A DNA stretch of 64,000 nt from Planctomycetota bacterium (lineage in GTDB: Bacteria; Planctomycetota; Phycisphaerae; Phycisphaerales; UBA1924): positions 26,871 through 90,870 of the forward strand of contig JAGWZK010000015.1 of assembly GCA_018968885.1 (NCBI GenBank). The letters are read 5' to 3'. The position numbers and the translations under genes were made by a program. Positions within the stretch are counted from its first letter, which is position 1. The number at the start of each line of letters is the position of its first letter. Under the pieces are notes generated by a model. The model ran no database searches, was not told where the DNA came from, and saw only the letters and a program-made list of their open reading frames with translations. Below are positions 17,097 through 24,001 of the stretch, piece after piece.

Positions 17097-17397
17097 TCAA
17101 CGCAGAGGCACAGAGTAGCAGAGGTCGATCGGAGGGGGCAGAGAAGTGACGGAGTGGCGGAGTGAAGGAGTGGCAAAGTGAAATGGCACTTCTTCACTGC
17201 ACTGGGTGTATTTCGCTTTCGCCAGAGGTCAGTGCATCGTGAGACCGTGTAGAGGTGAGTGGGTTGGTTTCCACGGGTTGCGCTTCGCTCCATCCGCGGC
17301 TACATCCCGGCGACCCTCCGGGCCGAAAACAATCTGCCTCTGCTCTTCTCTTGGTATTCCTCTGATCGACCTCTGTGTCTCTGCGCCTCTGCGTTGA
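17097..17397. repeat. 301-bp element bounded by 39-bp imperfect inverted repeats
   Basis: The left arm 17097-17135 and the reverse complement of the right arm 17359-17397 agree at 34 of 39 bases, both starting TCAACGCAGAGGC and sharing CAGAGGTCGATC. The 223-bp centre has no open frame with gene features. It includes five 8-base tandem units at the left and a GC-rich stretch near 17275-17320. The layout resembles a miniature inverted-repeat element or another REP-like repeat; no target-site duplication was obvious. It fills the whole gap between the DUF885 gene and the MlaE-type permease. Confidence 0.75.
17143..17182. repeat. Five tandem 8-bp units (RRAGTGRM)
   Basis: Units GAAGTGAC, GGAGTGGC, GGAGTGAA, GGAGTGGC and AAAGTGAA follow each other with an exact 8-base period just inside the left arm of the inverted-repeat element. 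Confidence 0.8.
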
Positions 17398-17422
17398 GAA
17401 GTGATTGTGTTGAACCCCCGCA

Positions 17423-18358
17423 TCAGCGGAAAACGCTCTGCAACTCGCCGCCCTTGATGATCCACAGGTCGAAGTCGTTGAGGACTTTGGCGAGAACAAG
17501 ATTGATGAAAATGATCGCCAGGAAGTTGGAGACAAAGCTCTCGGTGGTGGCGCGGCCCACACCCTCCGCACCGGGCTTGCAGTTGAAACCCTTGTAGCAG
17601 GCGATCAGGCCGATTGCCGCGCCGAAGAAGACGCTCTTGATCAGGCCGTTGGTGATGCTGAACCAATCCACGATCATGTCGCTGTAGCGCCAATACAGGC
17701 CTTCATCGGTGCCGTAAAACTGCACGACGATCACATAGCCACCGACGACACCCGCGATGTTGGAAAGGAGGGTCAAGCCGGGAATCGCGAACATGCACGC
17801 CAGGACGCGGGGGACGACGAGGACTTTGATGGGGTCAGAGGCCATGGCCCGCATGGCATCGATCTGCTCGGTGACGCGCATCGAGCCGAGTTCGGCGGTG
17901 AGGGCGCAGCCGACGCGACCGGCGAGCATGACGGCGGCCAGCACCGGGCCGAGCTGCTTGCACAGTGAGACGTTGATGATGCCGCCGAGGCGGGTTTCCT
18001 GCCCGATGCTCTTGAACTGCAGGTAGCTTTCCAGCGCCAGGATCATGCCGATGAAGGCGCCGGTGATGAGGAGGACCGGGATGCTGAGCGTGCCCACGCT
18101 GTAGAGCTGGCTGGCCAGGCGATCGCTCCGCGTCCAGACCTTGGTGGCGGGGAGGCCGCCGACGGTGCGGATGCAGAACTTGGAAAAGCGGCCAAAGGCC
18201 TCGATGTTCTCAAGGACGCTGGCGCCAAGCCGCGCGATCGAACCGAGGATGGGGGTGGAGTAGGAAAGTGCCACGCTGGCAAGGATAGAAGGGTGAACGG
18301 GCCGAGCGAGATGCACGTGCGGGCCTTCCGTACCCGTCGTACTCTGATGCCCAAGCAT
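17423..18358 (-). CDS. MlaE-family ABC transporter permease (DUF140)
   Basis: MlaE-type permeases move phospholipids or other lipids between inner and outer membrane with an MlaF ATPase and an MCE protein. The family core is clear: SIPVLLITGAFIGMILALE, GQETRLGGIINVSLCKQLGPVLAAVMLAGRVGCALTAELGSMRVTEQIDAMRAM, and the closing SFVSNFLAIIFINLVL. There are about five membrane spans. No MlaF or MCE gene adjoins in this window; downstream lies the repeat element. The start is uncertain. ATG at 18358 would give 311 residues and overlaps the ATG of the divergent ubiA-like gene; GTG codons at 18316, 18298 or 18274 would give the usual 280-300 residues and leave promoter space. I list the longest plausible form. 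Confidence 0.85.
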   Translation of the reverse strand: MLGHQSTTGTEGPHVHLARPVHPSILASVALSYSTPILGSIARLGASVLENIEAFGRFSKFCIRTVGGLPATKVWTRSDRLASQLYSVGTLSIPVLLITGAFIGMILALESYLQFKSIGQETRLGGIINVSLCKQLGPVLAAVMLAGRVGCALTAELGSMRVTEQIDAMRAMASDPIKVLVVPRVLACMFAIPGLTLLSNIAGVVGGYVIVVQFYGTDEGLYWRYSDMIVDWFSITNGLIKSVFFGAAIGLIACYKGFNCKPGAEGVGRATTESFVSNFLAIIFINLVLAKVLNDFDLWIIKGGELQSVFR

Positions 18359-19319
18359 GGCTGAGGTCGCACCACAATCCACTTTGATGCCGAAAACGCC
18401 GGCCAGCGCTGCGCGGCTGATCGCATTGGATATCAAGCTGGCCCACTCGATCTTTGCTCTGCCATTCGCGATTCTCGCGGCGGCGATCGCCCTCTCACCC
18501 TATCAACCCTGGCTCCGCACCACCTTGCAGTTCGTCCTGATCATCGCGTGCATGGTCACCGCCCGCACCTGGGCCATGCTTGCCAATCGACTCCTTGACC
18601 GGGATATCGATGCCGCCAATCCACGCACAGCGCGGCGGGCCTTTGCCAAGGGGGATCTCTCGGCGCGGACGGGATGGATGTATGCCTTTGGTTCAGCCGC
18701 GTTGTTCATTGTTTGTGCTGGCGGGTTTGTGCGCTTTGGCAACTGGTGGCCATTGATTTTGAGTGTGCCGGTGCTCGCGTTCATCGCGTTCTATTCACTC
18801 ACCAAGCGATTCACCATGCTGTGCCATCTGGTGTTGGGAACGGCGCTGGCGTTGTCACCGTTGGCGGCGGCACTGGCAGTCGATCCCGCCTCGGTCGGGC
18901 TTTCTGCCGATGGCGTGCGCTGGGTGGGTGGTGGCAATGTGGCGCTGGCCTGGCTCGCGGTGATGGTCGCGTGCTGGGTTGCAGGGTTTGATGTGATCTA
19001 CGCGTTGCAGGACCAGGACTTTGACCGTGAGAAGGGGCTGAGGTCGATACCGGCGGCATTCGGTTGGCAGGGGGCAGCGTGGGTGAGCCGCGCATTGCAT
19101 GTGGTGGCGTTTGCTGCATTGATCATGGCGGCACGGGCGGAAACGAGGTTTGGCGCGATCTTTGCGCTGGCGGTGGGAGTGGTGGGGGTGCTGCTGGTGG
19201 TCGAGCATGTGATTCTGGCTAAGCGTGGCAAGCAGGGATTGGACATGGCGTTTTTTACTCTCAATGGCGTGGTGAGCGTGGTGGTGGGGGTGCTGGGCGT
19301 GGCTGATGTCATCTGGTGA
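18357..19319 (+). CDS. ubiA: UbiA-family prenyltransferase (4-hydroxybenzoate polyprenyltransferase-like)
   Basis: UbiA enzymes attach a polyprenyl chain to an aromatic ring in quinone synthesis, inside the membrane. Two Asp-rich motifs are present: ANRLLDRDIDAANPRT at about residues 73-88 and ALQDQDFDREKGLRS at about 216-230, which bind the magnesium-diphosphate. About eight hydrophobic spans follow the family pattern, and the start DIKLAHSIFALPFAILA matches the 4-hydroxybenzoate branch. In bacteria that make menaquinone through futalosine the same branch acts as MqnP; I cannot tell which from sequence alone, and no quinone genes are adjacent. At 320 residues the length is normal. Its ATG overlaps the possible ATG of the divergent permease. 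Confidence 0.88.
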   Translation: MAEVAPQSTLMPKTPASAARLIALDIKLAHSIFALPFAILAAAIALSPYQPWLRTTLQFVLIIACMVTARTWAMLANRLLDRDIDAANPRTARRAFAKGDLSARTGWMYAFGSAALFIVCAGGFVRFGNWWPLILSVPVLAFIAFYSLTKRFTMLCHLVLGTALALSPLAAALAVDPASVGLSADGVRWVGGGNVALAWLAVMVACWVAGFDVIYALQDQDFDREKGLRSIPAAFGWQGAAWVSRALHVVAFAALIMAARAETRFGAIFALAVGVVGVLLVVEHVILAKRGKQGLDMAFFTLNGVVSVVVGVLGVADVIW

Positions 19320-19395
19320 GCGTCACCGGCGGCGGGGAATGTCGTGATAACCAAGTCCGGTATGCAGGTTTGGCCCAAGCGCGGCAGAATCCTGC

Positions 19396-19424
19396 TTGGC
19401 GCATCGCCGGGCTTGTGGTATGCT
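19396..19424 (+). promoter_or_regulatory. Sigma-70-type promoter upstream of the MarR-type regulator
   Basis: TTGGCG, a 17-base spacer and TATGCT. Transcription would begin near 19431 and meet a terminator hairpin about 20 bases later. The second candidate small RNA, at 32.2 kb, has the same arrangement. Confidence 0.55.
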
Positions 19425-19430
19425 GCGCAG

Positions 19431-19487
19431 GTCTAAATCAGCCCCCGGAAGGGCGGTGAGGTCGCCACAGCGTCTCGCCGCCTTTTT
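19431..19487 (+). ncRNA. Candidate small RNA or leader attenuator, copy 1
   Basis: Predicted transcript of about 57 nt from the promoter at 19396-19424 to the U-run at 19483-19487. It contains AGCCCCC in its 5' part and ends in a terminator hairpin with a 13-base loop. No open frame of note is present. It may act in trans, or be an attenuated leader of the regulator gene that starts 57 bases downstream of the U-run. Confidence 0.4.
19452..19487 (+). terminator. Rho-independent terminator
   Basis: Stem GGCGGTGAG / CTCGCCGCC (9 pairs, one G-U), a 13-base loop, then TTTTT. It could end the ubiA-like transcript or the short transcript from the promoter at 19396. Confidence 0.8.
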
Positions 19488-19544
19488 ATTTGGTTTGACT
19501 GTTTCAGGCGGGAATGCGCGCGGGCGTGGGGCCATAATTAGGGC

Positions 19545-20138
19545 GTGACTGAATCCATTTCGCGAAAGCAACAGGGCGGAACACCGGACGATCTTCGAGT
19601 CGCGGAGGATCGTTTCATCAGCGTGTGGGGGGAGATGGCGGGGTCTTGGGGGATCAGCCGCACGATGGCGGAGATTCACGCCGTGCTGTATATCACGGGG
19701 CAACCCCTTTCGATGGATGATCTGATGGAGCGGCTGGAGATTTCGCGTGGCAACGCGAGCATGAGCGTGCGGTCACTGCTGGATTGGGGCATCATCTCGC
19801 GCACACACAAGCGCGGCGATCGCAAAGAGTACTTTCAGGCCGAGCAGGACGTGTGGGCGATGTTCCGGGCGATTGTGCGTGAGCGCATGAAGCGCGAGGC
19901 CGAGCCACTGCTGGCGGAACTGCACGAGATTCGCGATTTGACGGGTTCGCGGGCCAAGCCCACTTCGGCCAGTGAAAAGCGTGATCTGGCGGAAATGAAC
20001 CGACGCTTGGAATCACTCTTGAACTTTTTTCAGATGCTCAACGTGCTCAGCGAGCGTTTCGTCAGCCCGGCGGGGCGGGGCCTGCAGGAGGCCGCGTCGC
20101 TCCTGGGTCGCGTGAAGTCTTCGCTCAAGCGCGAGTAA
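19545..20138 (+). CDS. GbsR/MarR-family transcriptional regulator
   Basis: The 197-residue product has a winged helix-turn-helix of the GbsR/MarR type at about 35-100: FISVWGEMAGSWGISRTMAEIHAVLYITGQPLSMDDLMERLEISRGNASMSVRSLLDWGI followed by the wing GDRKEYFQA. The C-terminal half is helical and may dimerise. Such proteins control osmolyte or stress genes, but the target is not evident here. The start is GTG at 19545; no ATG fits the conserved N terminus. It lies downstream of the candidate leader RNA, so its expression may depend on read-through. Confidence 0.87.
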   Translation: MTESISRKQQGGTPDDLRVAEDRFISVWGEMAGSWGISRTMAEIHAVLYITGQPLSMDDLMERLEISRGNASMSVRSLLDWGIISRTHKRGDRKEYFQAEQDVWAMFRAIVRERMKREAEPLLAELHEIRDLTGSRAKPTSASEKRDLAEMNRRLESLLNFFQMLNVLSERFVSPAGRGLQEAASLLGRVKSSLKRE

Positions 20139-20142
20139 TTGG

Positions 20143-20796
20143 TTAGCGTGGCACAACCCGGGCTTTGGTGATGATCACGGGTTTCAAGGGCACGTTGTTC
20201 ATGCTGCCATCGGTGACGCCTTCGATGGTGCGAGATTCGGTCTTGCGTGCGGCGATGGTGTCCACGACATCCATGCCAGAGACGACGCGGCCGAAGGCGC
20301 AGTATCCAGCATTGCCGGTGTTCGGGCGAGCGGTGTCGAGACGAGCGTTGTCACTGAGGTTGATATAGAACTCGCGGGTGGCGGAATCCGGGGCTTCTTC
20401 GCGAGCCATGGCGATGGTGCCACGGAGGTTTTTCAGGCCGCTTTTCCATTCATTGACGATGGGGACGTCAGGGCGGCCCGCCGCGGCGTCAAGCTTGGCT
20501 CGCTCTTTCAAATCGATGGTCCAGCCGCCACCTTGGATGACAAAGCCGGGAACCACGCGATGGAAAATCGTGCCGTCGTACTGGCCCGCTTCGACGCGCG
20601 AGAGGAAGTTTCGGACGGTGACCGGTGCCGCAGCCCCGTCGAGTTCGACGCGAATCGTGCCAGCCGTGGTCTGCAGTTCGACGGCGGAGGCGATTGGGCC
20701 GGTGCGATCCTGCATGTGATCTCTGGTGCAACCGGCCGGCAGGCCTGCGGAGACAAGGAGAACGCCGCAGATCATGGTTGTTGAGGTGGTTGTCAT
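20143..20796 (-). CDS. Cyclophilin-type peptidyl-prolyl cis-trans isomerase, probable lipoprotein
   Basis: The 217-residue product has a signal peptide ending in a lipoprotein-like site (LPAGC, Cys 23; Pro at -3 is not ideal). The rest is a cyclophilin domain: VELQTTAGTIRVELD, NFLSRVEAGQYDGTIFHRVVPGFVIQGG (active-site FHR), then TIAMARE and CAFGRVVSGMDVVD. It speeds proline isomerisation in exported proteins, most likely in the periplasm. It stands alone on the minus strand, with the broken DUF1328 gene upstream. Confidence 0.92.
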   Translation of the reverse strand: MTTTSTTMICGVLLVSAGLPAGCTRDHMQDRTGPIASAVELQTTAGTIRVELDGAAAPVTVRNFLSRVEAGQYDGTIFHRVVPGFVIQGGGWTIDLKERAKLDAAAGRPDVPIVNEWKSGLKNLRGTIAMAREEAPDSATREFYINLSDNARLDTARPNTGNAGYCAFGRVVSGMDVVDTIAARKTESRTIEGVTDGSMNNVPLKPVIITKARVVPR

Positions 20797-20828
20797 GGAA
20801 AAGCACCTGCTCGTGACGAGCGAAACTG

Positions 20829-20995
20829 TCAGGATTGCTTCTTCTTGAACTTGGGGAAGAGACTGATCACAAAGAGAACAAGAAAAATGATGAACAGCAG
20901 CTTGGCGTTATCGGCAGCAAGGCCGGGAGAGAAATGAAACCGAGGAAAGCGGCAACGATGGCAACGACGAGAAAGACCAACGCGTAATAGAGCAT
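20829..20995 (-). pseudogene. DUF1328 small membrane protein gene with a frameshift
   Basis: ATG at 20995, preceded by AAGGA, encodes MLYYALVFLVVAIVAAFLGF, the first half of a DUF1328 protein (two membrane spans, about 53 residues). The second half, GLAADNAKLLFIIFLVLFVISL, follows in another frame and ends at 20829. The break falls at the run GAGAGA, 20927-20932 on the plus strand. Losing two bases, or gaining one, restores one continuous protein; the one-base gain also gives the usual spacing between the two halves. It may be a decayed gene, a slippage-controlled switch or a sequencing error. Confidence 0.8.
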
Positions 20996-21075
20996 ACGTG
21001 TTCCTTGGCTCCCACATGACAGGTGTTTGCACATTCGCAGTGTGATTCGATGCTGTTCCGCGTGGGTGAAAGGAT

Positions 21076-21780
21076 TCACACGCGCGGGCGGTCGACATCA
21101 GAAAGGGTGAGTCCTGCGCGGCGTGCAATTTCTGCGAGCTTCACTCGATCATCCACCTTGAGTTTGGCACCGATGGCTGCGCGATGGTTGTCGACAGTCT
21201 TGTACGAGCGATGAAGCACCGATGCGATTTCTTTGAGTGACAGCCCCTGGCCGATCAGGGAAAGCACTTCCAACTCTCGAGCCGAAAGCACGTCCAGCGG
21301 GCCCAGACGCATGACGTTGGAATCCACAATCTCGACTCCGCCGGGAATATCCACCGTACTGTCGGCGGAAATACGGCGAGTGATGCAAAGGAAGCGCTCC
21401 TTGGCCGGAGCACTCGTCGGGCCATCCTCTTCGTCTTCGATCAAAGTGATCCAGGTCACTTGTTGAAACCCGCGCCAAATGGTGCGGATACCTCGCGGCT
21501 CGCCTCCATCGCGAATCGTGCGAAGCAGAGCAAGGCGTTGCGTGACCCAGTCTTCTGGAAAGTACTCGCGCGCGTGGCGACCCGACACCTGTTCACTGCG
21601 TACGCCCCGACCGATGAAAATATCGCAGGCGGTCTGGCTCATGAAGAGGCACAGGCCGTCGATGTCAAAGATGCTGACGCCGGTTCCCGGCTCGGTGACC
21701 AAAGCGGACCACACAGCTTCCGCTGGCAAAGACGCCGCGAGTCCGGCCAATCCGCATGGCTCGGGGGGGAGAGGTCCCAT
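21076..21780 (-). CDS. LuxR-type transcriptional regulator with PAS-like sensor domain
   Basis: The 234-residue product ends in a LuxR-type helix-turn-helix at about 165-225: LSARELEVLSLIGQGLSLKEIASVLHRSYKTVDNH, a textbook GerE match. The N-terminal 150 residues look like a PAS fold (VTEPGTGVSIFDIDGLCLFMSQTACDIFIGR), with no receiver-domain Asp pattern, so it probably senses a ligand or redox signal rather than being phosphorylated. Target genes are unknown; the broken DUF1328 gene and cyclophilin lie downstream on the same strand. Confidence 0.88.
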   Translation of the reverse strand: MGPLPPEPCGLAGLAASLPAEAVWSALVTEPGTGVSIFDIDGLCLFMSQTACDIFIGRGVRSEQVSGRHAREYFPEDWVTQRLALLRTIRDGGEPRGIRTIWRGFQQVTWITLIEDEEDGPTSAPAKERFLCITRRISADSTVDIPGGVEIVDSNVMRLGPLDVLSARELEVLSLIGQGLSLKEIASVLHRSYKTVDNHRAAIGAKLKVDDRVKLAEIARRAGLTLSDVDRPRV

Positions 21781-21854
21781 TGACAGATTGTAACCACCCT
21801 CGCCAGTCGATAGGTATGGGGTTTTCGCCCCAGATACTCCTTAATGCATCGCGT

Positions 21855-22559
21855 TCAGCGTGAACGGCGTCGGCGGCACGCAGTGGTGATCAGGGTGCCG
21901 CAGACGACGCTCGTCCATGTCGGAGCTGGCACCTGGTTCACACGGACTAGGAAATTGTCATACGCGATTTCGTTGAAGTACGAGGTGCCGCTCGAGCCAT
22001 TGGAATTGGATGTGATAAAGCCAAATCGGATGGGTGCTCCAGAGGCAGAGAAATTGATGGCGCCAGTCCCTGAAACCGCTGTAAAGTCAGCGGCGGACAG
22101 CCCGGTGACCGAGTAGGTGTTCCACGCCGTAGAAGAGCCGGTCACAGTTGCCGCAGCGGCGTAAATCACGGTTCCCTGCTTGGCACCCAGAGCCAGACCA
22201 TGTCCTTGGCCACCAACGCCCGAGCGGAAGGCAAAGTCGATGGAGAAATCGACGGAAGCGATGGCACCCTGGTTCAAAGGTTCATAGCGAGTTGCGTTCG
22301 TGGTGCCGTAGCGATGCAAACCAAAGATGGTCTGATCGGGGCCGGTACCAGTGGTGTTGGTCACGCTGCGGGCCTGGCCGGGATTGCCACCGCTGGACAA
22401 CTGCGCTGCGGTCACGCTGCCACCGGCTCCGTTAGCGGTGAAGGTTTCGAGTCCCCAATTCGATGGAGTAAACGTACCGTCGCTGTAGACCACATCTGCT
22501 TGCGCAAGGGACGCGATAGTGAGGCAAAGCGTGGTGGCCACGCGAGATGAGCGGGTCAT
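21855..22559 (-). CDS. Exported protein with PEP-CTERM-like C terminus
   Basis: The 234-residue product starts with a signal peptide (cleavage after LAQA near residue 21) and has a Gly/Ser/Thr/Asn-rich beta-sheet body with phrases typical of secreted lectin-like folds (FGFITSNSNGSSGTSYFNEIAYDNFLV). The end reads VPAPTWTS, a short hydrophobic run, then CRRRRSR, which fits a divergent PEP-CTERM-like sorting tail: Pro-containing motif, membrane span, basic end. Exosortase would cleave and anchor such a protein, but no exosortase gene is in the window. The tail is weaker than in the three proteins at 43-46 kb. Function unknown. Confidence 0.7.
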   Translation of the reverse strand: MTRSSRVATTLCLTIASLAQADVVYSDGTFTPSNWGLETFTANGAGGSVTAAQLSSGGNPGQARSVTNTTGTGPDQTIFGLHRYGTTNATRYEPLNQGAIASVDFSIDFAFRSGVGGQGHGLALGAKQGTVIYAAAATVTGSSTAWNTYSVTGLSAADFTAVSGTGAINFSASGAPIRFGFITSNSNGSSGTSYFNEIAYDNFLVRVNQVPAPTWTSVVCGTLITTACRRRRSR

Positions 22560-22645
22560 GAGTCAATCTCTTCTTTGAACGGAATCTCAGCTTTTGAAGA
22601 ATCACTGCGGAACGTCAACAGTTTACCTTGCATCACTCCGCGCGC

Positions 22646-22676
22646 CAAGAAAAAGCCGCGAGACGAATCTCGCGGC
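22646..22676 (-). terminator. Rho-independent terminator with UUCG loop
   Basis: On the minus strand a perfect 9-bp stem GCCGCGAGA / TCTCGCGGC with loop TTCG is followed by TTTTTC. It lies 56 bases past the stop of the Arg/Asp/Gly-rich protein and supports the minus strand as the coding one in that stretch. Confidence 0.92.
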
Positions 22677-22731
22677 AGTGAGGAAAGAAGATTCTCAATT
22701 GATTATCAGACGAGTGTGCAGAATCAGCGAT

Positions 22732-23853
22732 TCACGCCGGTTCTGATGGATACTGGAAACTCGGACCACCTTCGACTGCGCCACGGCCGGGGCGACGCTC
22801 GTCGCGATTGCGGTTGTCACGACGATCATCGTCGTGCGGGCCGCGGTTCATCTTGGGGTGCTGATCGTGCTTGCCCTTGCCATCCTGCTTCATCAGAGGA
22901 TGTTCACGACGATCGTCGCTGCGGTCATCGCGGTGCATATCTCGACGCGAGTCGGTACCTTTGCGCTTATCGTGCATGTCGCGATGGTCACGCCCACCAC
23001 GATGATCATCACGGCGATCGTCATCGCGACCATGTGAACCGGGGCGGGGACCGGGGCCAGGGCCATGACCAGGGCCATGACCAAGACCAGGGCCATGACG
23101 AGGACCGAAGCGCTGATCAGGTCCATCGCGGAAGCGGTCGCTGGGGCCGCGATCGCGCTGCATGTGCTCCTGCTGAGGACCACGAGGTCCGGTGGGGCCA
23201 CGCTCGCCACGAGGACCATTCGGACCGTGGGGGCCTTGTGGACCACCCATGGGTGGGCGTCGATCTGAGCCGTCAGGGAAACTCCGACGGTCATCACGAT
23301 CGTCGAAGCGATGGCGGCCGCGGAAATCACCGCCCCGCGGTTGTTCACGACGATCATCGCGACGCTCTGAGCCGCCACGATCAGGACCACGATCAGGCCT
23401 GGAGCCTGGGCCGAATCCAGGGCCGCGGCCACGCTCACGTATGTCTTGCATGCGCTCCCGCATCCGCTCGCGTTGTTCATCAGACAACGACTCGATACGC
23501 TGCTTCATGCGTTCGCGCATCTCCGCGCGAGAATCCGGGCCCCCGGAAGAATCTCTGCCGGAGTGGCCATCGCGCTCGCGACGCATGTCGGGCCTGGGGC
23601 CATCAGGACGACCTTCAGGACGGTTCTCTGCACCTGCGGGCGCATCATCGCGCCGGGGCGGCTGGAAGCCACGATTGCCATCCTGTTGCATGGGTTGGAT
23701 TGCAGCACGCTTGGCGGCGACCGAGTAATAGTCGTCCGGAGCCATCTGGGCAGAGGCGGTGGCAGTGACCGAAGTGGCGAGCAGCGCGGCAACAAACAAA
23801 CGGGCTGCTGCTGAGGCGTGCGAAGGGGTCAGAAACCGACGAGAAAAAGACAT
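22732..23853 (-). CDS. Secreted Arg/Asp/Gly/His-rich low-complexity protein with collagen-like stretch
   Basis: The 373-residue product has a signal peptide (hydrophobic core LFVAALLATSVTATA, cleavage after ASA near 36). The mature part is almost wholly low complexity: R, D, G, P and H dominate. One segment carries eight successive Gly-X-Y triplets (GPQGPHGPNGPRGERGPTGPRGPQ is split here as GPQGPHGPNGPR and GERGPTGPRGPQ), as in collagen. Later parts alternate HGPG and RDDRRD. A short helix near 110-140 (MRERMKQRIESLSDEQRERM) is the only ordered-looking piece. The plus strand also has a long frame here, but it has no signal peptide, and the minus-strand terminator favours this gene. Possibly a wall, matrix or metal-binding protein. 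Confidence 0.72.
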   Translation of the reverse strand: MSFSRRFLTPSHASAAARLFVAALLATSVTATASAQMAPDDYYSVAAKRAAIQPMQQDGNRGFQPPRRDDAPAGAENRPEGRPDGPRPDMRRERDGHSGRDSSGGPDSRAEMRERMKQRIESLSDEQRERMRERMQDIRERGRGPGFGPGSRPDRGPDRGGSERRDDRREQPRGGDFRGRHRFDDRDDRRSFPDGSDRRPPMGGPQGPHGPNGPRGERGPTGPRGPQQEHMQRDRGPSDRFRDGPDQRFGPRHGPGLGHGPGHGPGPGPRPGSHGRDDDRRDDHRGGRDHRDMHDKRKGTDSRRDMHRDDRSDDRREHPLMKQDGKGKHDQHPKMNRGPHDDDRRDNRNRDERRPGRGAVEGGPSFQYPSEPA

Positions 23854-23955
23854 GATTCACTCCATTTCAGTGCGACTGGCGCGTCAGGGGCATAACGCGG
23901 TACTCGCGCGCGTATTGCAGGAAAAAGTGCGGGTTATTCGGCACCTACGGAATGC

Positions 23956-23984
23956 TTGACTTGCGCGCGTGAGGTCCGTTTACA
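23956..23984 (+). promoter_or_regulatory. Possible promoter of the cytochrome c-PQQ dehydrogenase gene
   Basis: TTGACT, a 17-base spacer and TTTACA, ending 17 bases before the ATG at 24002. The -35 is good but the -10 is weak, and the leader would be only about 10 nt. Confidence 0.35.
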
Positions 23985-24001
23985 GGGTTACACTCTGCAC
24001 C

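Noticed and set aside
22575..23768. 397-codon open frame on the plus strand opposite the Arg/Asp/Gly-rich gene
   Set aside because: Low-complexity mirror of biased codons. It has no signal peptide, and a strong terminator serves the minus strand.
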